Shown here piece by piece: positions 58,030 through 64,000 of a DNA stretch of 64,000 bases (position 1 is its first letter; each line of letters starts with the position of its first letter). The notes under the pieces are model-generated. The model did not search any database. It was not told the DNA's origin and saw only the letters and a list, made by a program, of their open reading frames with translations. The stretch lies in assembly GCF_000975155.1 (NCBI RefSeq), contig NZ_BBRG01000004.1:47722-111721 (forward strand), written 5' to 3'. Position numbers and translations under genes: made by a program. Origin of the DNA: Demequina globuliformis (GTDB lineage: Bacteria; Actinomycetota; Actinomycetes; Actinomycetales; Demequinaceae).

Positions 58030-58584
58030 ATGAGCAACGCACCTCGAGTCGTCATGGTTTGCACCGGAAACATCTGCCGCTCCCCCGCAATGCACTACTA
58101 CGCGCGTGAGCGGTGGGGCAACGCGGCGGAGGTCGCGAGCGCCGGCATCTACGCGGAGGTAGGCCTCGATGTCCCGCAGCCCATGCGCGCTGCCGCCGTC
58201 CGCCACGGCCTCACCATCCCCCGCCACCGGCCCACCCAGCTCGACTACGGGATCCTGTCGCGCGCAGACCTGGTGCTGGTCGCGACTCAGCAGCACGCAC
58301 GGTGGATTGAGCAAGAGTGGGGCGGGCGCGCACCTCACATGTTCGGCTTGAAGGAGGCGGTGGAACTGGCCGGCCGGGCCGACGCCCCGGTAGGGGCCTC
58401 CCCGGAATCGCGCCTCGAAGCGTTAGCCGGGACGCTCGACCACGCCCGGCTCGACGACCCCGCCCCGCTGCGTAGCCTCGACGACCCGTGGGGCCACGCG
58501 CAGGACACCTTCGACAGAGTCATGGATGAGATTGTCGACGACCTCGACGCGCTCACTGAGTGGGCTGGGCTCGCCGACCGCTAG
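58030..58584 (+). CDS. Low-molecular-weight protein tyrosine phosphatase-like protein
   Basis: A 184-residue protein of the LMW-PTP/arsenate reductase fold. The phosphate loop is CTGNICRSP (Cys11, Arg17) and the general acid is Asp152 in DDPWGH, so it is probably an active phosphatase on phosphotyrosine or phosphoarginine. There is an insert of about 20 residues before the acid loop, making it longer than the usual 150-160. The mRNA is probably leaderless. It may counter a tyrosine kinase not seen here. Confidence 0.88.
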   Translation: MSNAPRVVMVCTGNICRSPAMHYYARERWGNAAEVASAGIYAEVGLDVPQPMRAAAVRHGLTIPRHRPTQLDYGILSRADLVLVATQQHARWIEQEWGGRAPHMFGLKEAVELAGRADAPVGASPESRLEALAGTLDHARLDDPAPLRSLDDPWGHAQDTFDRVMDEIVDDLDALTEWAGLADR

Positions 58585-58597
58585 GTCTACCTGACCC

Positions 58598-58672
58598 GCG
58601 CTCGCCGGGCCTGCGCTCGCCGGGCCTGGGCTCGACGGGCCAGTGTTCACCGGGCCTGCGCTCGCCGACCCC
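58598..58672. repeat. 15-bp tandem repeat, five units
   Basis: Five consecutive imperfect copies of GCGCTCGCCGGGCCT, starting 14 bp after the phosphatase stop. They do not form a credible gene on either strand. Confidence 0.7.
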
Positions 58673-58733
58673 GGATACAGCGACGCCCGGCCCGCAGGCT
58701 GAGGGATCTGCGGACCGGGCGTGCGTGCGGCGA

Positions 58734-58958
58734 CTACTGGCCGAGAACCGCCGGCGGAACCATTCCCGCGCCGCCGTCCTTGGGGCGGTCGGGATTGTCG
58801 CTCGTGCGATCGTGATCGGCGTCTGCCGCGTGGACGGGGTCGTCTTCTGACTCCCCCTGCGCGTCGAAGGGTGTGTGGTCCTTCGCGCGACGTTCCGCCT
58901 CCACCTCATCGGCGAGGCGCTTCAGTGCTTCCGTGCCTTCGTGGTCAGTCATCGACAT
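58734..58958 (-). CDS. Small acidic protein, paralogue A (74 aa)
   Basis: A 74-residue acidic, probably disordered protein with an amphipathic N-terminal helix (EALKRLADEVEAERRAKD). It shares this helix with the 72-residue product encoded 84 bp upstream on the same strand (DALKAIADEVEAEREQG), showing that both are real and arose by duplication. GGAG precedes the ATG at 58958. The remainder is Asp/His/Pro-rich with no family match. Confidence 0.65.
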   Translation of the reverse strand: MSMTDHEGTEALKRLADEVEAERRAKDHTPFDAQGESEDDPVHAADADHDRTSDNPDRPKDGGAGMVPPAVLGQ

Positions 58959-59042
58959 CGCCTGCTCCTTCCACTCACGGGCACCGGGAGCGCCCGTCCT
59001 TAGTGAACGTCGCGAGCGTTCTCAGATCATCCTCAGAGACGG

Positions 59043-59261
59043 CTACGACGTGGGGGTGTTGCGCGGCGGGTGAATGACGACGCCTGGGTCAACGATGGGC
59101 TCATCCTCATGGTCTTCCCTGGTGGGGGCGTTGTCCTCAGGAGTGTCATCGTTCGGCACTGCGGTCGAACCGCCTTGCTCACGCTCAGCCTCCACCTCAT
59201 CCGCGATCGCCTTCAGCGCGTCGGTGGCTTCTCGGGTGTCCTTGTCGTGTGCGTCAGACAT
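59043..59261 (-). CDS. Small acidic protein, paralogue B (72 aa)
   Basis: A 72-residue acidic protein: an amphipathic helix (residues 9-29) and an Asp/Glu/Pro-rich tail ending VVIHPPRNTPTS. It has a near-ideal AGGAGGTAG ribosome-binding site before the ATG at 59261, suggesting strong translation. Its helix is nearly the same as in the next gene. Function unknown; it lies between lysA and the phosphatase gene. Confidence 0.68.
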   Translation of the reverse strand: MSDAHDKDTREATDALKAIADEVEAEREQGGSTAVPNDDTPEDNAPTREDHEDEPIVDPGVVIHPPRNTPTS

Positions 59262-59395
59262 CTCTACCTCCTCGATTCTGCCGCGGCAGACGTCTTCCGC
59301 CGCGATACGTCACAGAGGCGTCAACACGGCAGCAATTGCCGTTGTTCCGTGCCCAGGTGCAACGGTCGCATCGTCCGGGCGCAGCCAACACGGGC

Positions 59396-60733
59396 CTAGG
59401 CGGGCACGTCCCAATCGAGCAAGTCAGCGATGGTGTCGCGGCGCACCAACACGCGCGAGCGTCCGTCGCGCACGGCGACGACGGCTGGCCGTAGCGCATT
59501 GTTGTACGTCGAGGCCATGGAGCGGCCATAGGCTCCCGTCGCGGCGACAGCGAGCAGGTCGCCGCGCTCCACGTCGGAGGGGAGATCAACGTCGCGCACG
59601 ACGATATCTCCCGACTCGCAGTGCTTGCCGACCACGCGCGACAGCGTCGCAGGAGCCTCACTGGCGCGGGACGCGAGCGTCGCCTCATATTCAGCGCCGT
59701 ACATGATGGTGCGCGGGTTATCGCTCATGCCGCCGTCCACCGCGACGTACTGCCTAGACCCGCCATCTTCAAGCGAGACCTGCTTGACCACACCGACCGA
59801 ATACAGGGTCAGACCCGCCGGCCCAGCAATGGCGCGCCCCGGCTCGATCGAGAAGTGCGGCCAGGTACCACCGTGGTCACCCATGACCGAGGCGACGGCG
59901 TCTGCAATGGCGACCGCGGCATCGGCCGGATCCAAAGCCTCAGCGCCCTGCGTGTACGCGATGGCGTACCCGCCACCCAAGTCCACCTCTGGCAGGTCCG
60001 CTCCCGTGGCCTCCGTGAACTGCGCGCGCAGGCGCAGCATGCGGTCGGCGGAAGCGCGGAAGGCATCGATCGAGAGGATCTGGCTGCCAATGTGCGTGTG
60101 AATGCCCAGAAGGTCCAGGTGGTCCGCCTCGTGACATGCCCGCAGAGCCTCAAGCGCCGCTCCGGTGGCCAACGAGAGGCCAAACTTCTGATCCTCGTGA
60201 CTGGTCGCGATGTACTCGTGACCGCCCGCGTGCACGCCGGTCGTCACGCGCACCAACACGGGGGCACGCCGGCCCAAAGACGCGGCAAGCCCGTTGAGAA
60301 CCTCGATCTCCGTGAACGAGTCCACGATGATGCGCCCCACGCCTACCTCAAGCGCGCGCGTCAACTCATCGACCTGCTTGTTGTTGCCGTGCAATCCGAT
60401 GCGGTGCGCCGGCATCCCGCCACGCAGCGCCACCTCCAACTCACCCAAGGAGGCGACGTCAAGGCACAGGCCGTCGTCGTTCATCCACCCAGCGACCTGG
60501 GAGGACAGGAATGCCTTGGAGGCATAGAAGACGTCCATCTGCGCGCCGTGTCGAGCAAACGCCGCGCCAAAGTGGTCGCGAAAAGCAGCCGCGCGCGCAC
60601 GGAAGTCCTGCTCGTCTACGACGTACAGCGGGGTGCCGTGTTCTGCCGCGAGATCGCGCACGTCAAGGCCGCCAACGCGCAGCGCGCCGTCGGCCTCCCG
60701 CGCCACGGTCTGGGACCAAGGCGATGCGGGCAT
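59396..60733 (-). CDS. lysA: Diaminopimelate decarboxylase
   Basis: A 445-residue PLP enzyme making L-lysine from meso-diaminopimelate. The PLP lysine is K73 in VFYASKAF; GIHTHIGSQI, DLGGGYAI and CESGDI are the family motifs (the C-terminal Cys-Glu-Ser-Gly-Asp contributes to the dimer active site). It starts 3 bp after the argS stop, so it is co-transcribed with argS, an arrangement known in corynebacteria and relatives. Confidence 0.97.
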   Translation of the reverse strand: MPASPWSQTVAREADGALRVGGLDVRDLAAEHGTPLYVVDEQDFRARAAAFRDHFGAAFARHGAQMDVFYASKAFLSSQVAGWMNDDGLCLDVASLGELEVALRGGMPAHRIGLHGNNKQVDELTRALEVGVGRIIVDSFTEIEVLNGLAASLGRRAPVLVRVTTGVHAGGHEYIATSHEDQKFGLSLATGAALEALRACHEADHLDLLGIHTHIGSQILSIDAFRASADRMLRLRAQFTEATGADLPEVDLGGGYAIAYTQGAEALDPADAAVAIADAVASVMGDHGGTWPHFSIEPGRAIAGPAGLTLYSVGVVKQVSLEDGGSRQYVAVDGGMSDNPRTIMYGAEYEATLASRASEAPATLSRVVGKHCESGDIVVRDVDLPSDVERGDLLAVAATGAYGRSMASTYNNALRPAVVAVRDGRSRVLVRRDTIADLLDWDVPA

Positions 60734-60736
60734 CGG

Positions 60737-62413
60737 CTACATCCTTTCGGGAGCGGACACGCCCAGCAGGCGCAGACCGTTCACGAACACCTGGCGCACC
60801 GCGTCGTTCAGCCACAAGCGCGTGCGGTGCAGGTCGGTGACCTCCTCCTCGCCCTGGGGCGTCACGCGCGTGCGGTCGTACCAGCCGTGATACACCGAGG
60901 CCAGTTCCTCGAGATAGCGCGCGACACGGTGCTGCTCGCGGAACTCAACGGCCTGTGTCACGACACGCGGGAACTCTCCCAGCACACCGAGCAACTTGGA
61001 CTCCCACTCGTGCTCCAGCAGGCTCGCGTCGAAGCCGTCATCACGACGGATGCCGTACTCCGCGGCGTTGCGTGCCACGGAGAACGCGCGGGCGTGCGCG
61101 TACTGGACGTAGAACACCGGGTTGGCGTTGGTCGCCGAGGACAGGAGGTCAAGGTCAATGTCGATGGTCGAATCGGCGGAGGAGCGAGCCAGCGAGTAGC
61201 GAGCTGCGTCGACACCCACGGCATCCACGAGGTCCTCCATCGTCACCACGTTGCCGGCACGCTTGGACATGCGCACGGGGGCGCCATCCTTCACGAGATT
61301 GACGAGCTGGCCGATGATGACCTCGACGATCTCGGGCGCGTAGCCGAGCGCTGCGGCGGCGGCCTTGAGGCGCGCGATGTAGCCGTGGTGGTCGGCGCCC
61401 AGCAGGTAGACGCACAGGTCAGCGCCACGCTCCGCCTTGTCACGGATGTAAGCGATGTCGCCGGCGATGTACGCGGCGTTGCCGTCGGACTTAATGACGA
61501 CGCGGTCCTTGTCGTCGCCGTGCTCGGTGCTGCGCAACCACCACGCACCCTCTGACTCGTACAGGGCTCCCGAGTTCTTGAGTTCCTTGAGGGCGCGGTC
61601 AACCTTGCCGGACTCATGCAGCGAGTCCTCGTGGAAGAAGACGTCGAACTCCACCCCAAAGTCCGCCAACGACTGCTTGATCTCGTTGAACATCAGCCGC
61701 ACGCCGCGCAAGCGGAAGAACTCGATAGCCTCGTCGCGCGGCAGCTCGAGCGGGTCCTTGTCACCGTTCTCCATGGCCTCGACCATGACCTCGTTGGCGA
61801 TGTCCTGGATGTACTGGCCGCCGTAGCCGTTTTCCGGGGTTTCCTCACCTGCGACAACGGCGTACAGCGATGCGGCAAAGTTGTCGATCTGCGAACCGTG
61901 GTCGTTGAAGTAGTACTCGCGCACCACGTGAGCGCCGTGGAACTCCATTAGGCGCGCCAGCGAGTCACCCACCGCGGCCCAACGGGTGCCACCAAGGTGG
62001 ATGGGTCCGGTCGGGTTGGCGGAGACAAACTCGATGTTGACGGTCTTGCCCGTGAGGGACTCGCCGCGACCGTAGTCGTTTCCGTACTGCACAATCCCGC
62101 GTGCGAGCTCGCCTGCAGCTCCCGCCGCGAGCCTGATGTTGATGAAGCCCGGGCCAGCGACCTCTGCGGAAGCAATCCCGTCAACGTCGACAAGGCGCTC
62201 GACCAGCGTGTCGGCGAACTCGCGCGGGTTGGTGCCAGCCTTCTTGGCCAGCTGCATGGCGATGTTGGTGGCCCAGTCCCCGTGCTCGCGTTGGCGCGGG
62301 CGTTCCACGCGCAGGTCCTGCGGCACATCGAACGGCGACAACTGGAAGTCGGAGTCATCGATGCCCTCGAGCAGGGCGGTGCGGATCTGGGCGGCAAGTT
62401 CCTCGGGAGTCAC
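60737..62413 (-). CDS. argS: Arginyl-tRNA synthetase
   Basis: A 558-residue class I synthetase. The HIGH-type motif is [14 protein letters not shown] (HLGG, as in many actinobacterial enzymes), the KMSKS-type loop is RMSKRAGNV, and the C-terminal DALR anticodon-binding domain ends [15 protein letters not shown] at 62413 lies 6 nt after TACACT (62420-62425, minus strand) with no Shine-Dalgarno, so the argS-lysA mRNA is probably leaderless. Longer readings upstream run into GC-rich non-conserved sequence. Confidence 0.97.
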   Translation of the reverse strand: MTPEELAAQIRTALLEGIDDSDFQLSPFDVPQDLRVERPRQREHGDWATNIAMQLAKKAGTNPREFADTLVERLVDVDGIASAEVAGPGFINIRLAAGAAGELARGIVQYGNDYGRGESLTGKTVNIEFVSANPTGPIHLGGTRWAAVGDSLARLMEFHGAHVVREYYFNDHGSQIDNFAASLYAVVAGEETPENGYGGQYIQDIANEVMVEAMENGDKDPLELPRDEAIEFFRLRGVRLMFNEIKQSLADFGVEFDVFFHEDSLHESGKVDRALKELKNSGALYESEGAWWLRSTEHGDDKDRVVIKSDGNAAYIAGDIAYIRDKAERGADLCVYLLGADHHGYIARLKAAAAALGYAPEIVEVIIGQLVNLVKDGAPVRMSKRAGNVVTMEDLVDAVGVDAARYSLARSSADSTIDIDLDLLSSATNANPVFYVQYAHARAFSVARNAAEYGIRRDDGFDASLLEHEWESKLLGVLGEFPRVVTQAVEFREQHRVARYLEELASVYHGWYDRTRVTPQGEEEVTDLHRTRLWLNDAVRQVFVNGLRLLGVSAPERM

Positions 62414-62419
62414 CCTGGC

Positions 62420-62425
62420 AGTGTA
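62420..62425 (-). promoter_or_regulatory. Leaderless -10 of argS-lysA
   Basis: TACACT on the minus strand, 6 nt before the GTG start codon. Confidence 0.5.
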
Positions 62426-62462
62426 TCGGCGCGTCGGCGGCGCGGGTGCGCGAGCGACCGCC

Positions 62463-62846
62463 TCAGCCAAGCTCGGCTTGGACCCGCTTGGGCAACGAGG
62501 CCCGAACAATCTCGTAGGCGGCGCTCACGCACTCGAGTGCGATCGCGCGCGGGCAGTCACCCTCGAGAGCGATCGAGATCCACAAGCGTTTGTTCGCGTA
62601 GTGGCCAGGCGTGACGGATGCGTACTGTTCTCGCAGCGCGACGTTTTCCTCGGGATCGCCTTTGACAGTGAGTGCGGGCGCTCCATTCGCGAGCATGCCG
62701 TACCTGCCGAAGTGCTTGCCGGCGACCTGAAACGTCTGCGCGCCCCACTCGGGATACGGGACGATGCTGGCTCCTGGCAGCGCCAGGACGGCGTCCACGA
62801 TCCAGGTGGGCGCTGTGGGCACGTCAGCGGGCTTGGCATCAGGCAT
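62463..62846 (-). CDS. MmcQ/YjbR-family DNA-binding protein
   Basis: A 127-residue protein of the CyaY-like-fold MmcQ/YjbR family. [29 protein letters not shown] and the C-terminal [36 protein letters not shown] are characteristic. Members bind DNA weakly and their role is unclear. The ATG at 62846 has only GGAG two bases away, but TATCGT (62853-62858, minus strand) is 6 nt upstream, so it is likely leaderless. Confidence 0.85.
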   Translation of the reverse strand: MPDAKPADVPTAPTWIVDAVLALPGASIVPYPEWGAQTFQVAGKHFGRYGMLANGAPALTVKGDPEENVALREQYASVTPGHYANKRLWISIALEGDCPRAIALECVSAAYEIVRASLPKRVQAELG

Positions 62847-62972
62847 TTCTCCACGATAGTTCGCACCTGTGACGTTCGCGCTGCCAGGGGCCGACGCTCG
62901 ATAGGATGCGCACGCGGCAACGCTGAAGTCCGATGATGGGCGGGCCGCACCCGCGATACCTGAGGAGCTCGC

Positions 62973-63953
62973 ATGCTGCACCTGGACGCCGCGATCCAGT
63001 TGACCCGCACGCACGTCGACAGGGGTTTTCTCCCCGGCGCAGTACTCGGCGCGGTCGACCGGAACGGAGCGATCACCGTCGAGTCCTTTGGAGACGCGCG
63101 CGAACACGACCGCTACCCGCTGTTTTCGATCACCAAGGTTCTCACCGGCCTGTGCGCTGCACGCCTCATCGATGAGGGTCGGCTGACCCTCGACACACCC
63201 CTCGCGGCTGCCGTGCCGAACTTTGGTCGCGAGCGCGACGACGAGGTCCTCCTGCACCACCTTGCCAGCCACAGCGCTGGCATTCCCGAGCCCGAACTCG
63301 ACAGCGCCGTGAGCCGGGCCGAGGATCTCCTCGTGCCCGGGCGTGACTTCCCCGCAGGCACCGTGTCGCGGTACTCCACCGTGGGGTTCTCCGGGATCGC
63401 GGCGCTCATCGCGCACGCCTCTGGCATGGACTACGAGGACTTCTTCTGTTCGACGCTTGAGCGCGTAGGGGCGGGCGGCATCACCCTCGACACCGATGCG
63501 GCCGACCACCGTCCCGTTCTGCGCGACGGCGCCGTCCTCGACTGGGATGCCTTTGCGGCGCACAGAGATCCTGGCGCGGGAGCGGTCGGCACCGTTGCTG
63601 ACCTGCTGGCAGTCGCACACTCGCTACTGGCCGACGATGGCCGCCTCGTGTCCCCCGCCACCGCGGCGATCATGCGCACCTCTCTCACCGATGGCATCCC
63701 GAGCCTTGAGCCGTACCCGCCGGAAAGCGGCACTGCGTGGGGATTCACCGTGAACCTTCGGCGCGAGGTCCCGGGATCGCACACCACGGATGGGTACGGG
63801 CACGCCGGGTGGGCCGGCACAGAGATGTGGGTGCATCCCGATCACGGCGTGGCGTGGGTGCTGCTGACCAACGTGGGGGCTGCTGGCGCACGTGGTTGGG
63901 ACGCAACGGCGCTCGACAACGCGGTCGTCGCGGGAGCCTCACCGCGCTCGTAG
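62973..63953 (+). CDS. Serine hydrolase, beta-lactamase class C fold
   Basis: A 326-residue protein of the class C beta-lactamase/esterase superfamily. The nucleophile motif is SITK (Ser52, Lys55), the second is YST (Tyr134), and the third is HAG in YGHAGWAGTEMW. No signal peptide is visible, so a cytoplasmic esterase or D-peptidase is more likely than an antibiotic-degrading enzyme. ATG at 62973 follows GAGGAG. It is divergent from the MmcQ gene. Confidence 0.87.
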   Translation: MLHLDAAIQLTRTHVDRGFLPGAVLGAVDRNGAITVESFGDAREHDRYPLFSITKVLTGLCAARLIDEGRLTLDTPLAAAVPNFGRERDDEVLLHHLASHSAGIPEPELDSAVSRAEDLLVPGRDFPAGTVSRYSTVGFSGIAALIAHASGMDYEDFFCSTLERVGAGGITLDTDAADHRPVLRDGAVLDWDAFAAHRDPGAGAVGTVADLLAVAHSLLADDGRLVSPATAAIMRTSLTDGIPSLEPYPPESGTAWGFTVNLRREVPGSHTTDGYGHAGWAGTEMWVHPDHGVAWVLLTNVGAAGARGWDATALDNAVVAGASPRS

Positions 63954-64000
63954 GCCCGCCCCGCCGGCGCCCCACCCCCGCCCCCCGCCCTGTTCGTGCA

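Noticed and set aside
58553..58909. Minus-strand frame reading GERRPG repeats
   Set aside because: It only translates the 15-bp tandem repeat, overlaps the phosphatase and small-protein genes, and has no ribosome-binding site.
59621..61555. Long plus-strand open frame (644 codons) opposite lysA and argS
   Set aside because: Both opposite genes are unmistakable with intact catalytic motifs; the plus-strand frame is a high-GC shadow without family features.

Overview
This is chromosomal DNA of a high-GC Gram-positive actinobacterium, most likely order Micrococcales (Cellulomonadaceae/Demequinaceae-like; the genus is a guess). Support: about 70% GC, an ATP synthase operon followed by nucS, a Rho factor with a large Arg/Asn/Asp/Gly-rich insert, the GlgE glucan pathway, an argS-lysA-hom-thrC-thrB cluster, and many genes with a TANNNT -10 hexamer 6-8 nt before the start codon (probable leaderless mRNAs). 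I see no rRNA, tRNA, CRISPR array, phage or transposase gene.

Layout. 1-5.4 kb: a sugar-uptake locus read leftward (GH42 beta-galactosidase, maltose-type binding lipoprotein, permease cut by the window edge), divergent from a LacI regulator with two operator-like palindromes between. 5.5-9.7 kb: glgE and glgB. 9.8-12.8 kb: a leftward three-gene envelope/chaperone-like group (thioredoxin-like/TPR protein, lipoprotein, membrane protein). 12.9-16.1 kb: a 904-residue DivIVA-type coiled-coil protein with a strict 11-residue tyrosine repeat, plus a small partner gene. 16.1-21.9 kb: two alpha/beta hydrolases, a zinc-ribbon protein, a GH1 beta-glucosidase divergent from an esterase, and a membrane protein/ECF sigma factor pair. 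22.0-36.6 kb (leftward): the housekeeping series rho-rpmE-prfA-prmC-tsaC-GlcNAc-1-P transferase-atpI-like-atpBEFHAGDC-nucS. 36.8-53.6 kb: an accessory block (MFS, DUF6325/SHOCT pair, TRIC channel, ROK regulator, sugar-oxidation genes with a ribose-type ABC importer, a heterodimeric ABC exporter, GNAT, ThuA). 53.8-62.4 kb: thrB, thrC and hom, then a small insert (DUF817, tyrosine phosphatase, two small paralogues), then lysA and argS. 62.4-64 kb: a MmcQ/YjbR protein and a beta-lactamase-fold hydrolase.

Functional themes. Carbohydrate use dominates the accessory DNA. Each sugar module has a recognisable operator: LacI-type palindromes at 4.1 kb and 19.6-19.8 kb, and a shared 13-mer at the ROK gene (40.4 kb) and at the ABC importer promoter (45.4 kb). 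Strong hairpins sit after many operons, and two lie inside transport operons just downstream of the binding-protein gene, where they could set high binding-protein to permease ratios.

The most unusual signals are the tyrosine-ladder coiled coil, an over-represented 10-mer (GGCCGATGCC, at least 16 copies, half of them intergenic), a 27-nt repeat found twice and both times between convergent genes, and two tandem paralogous small proteins.
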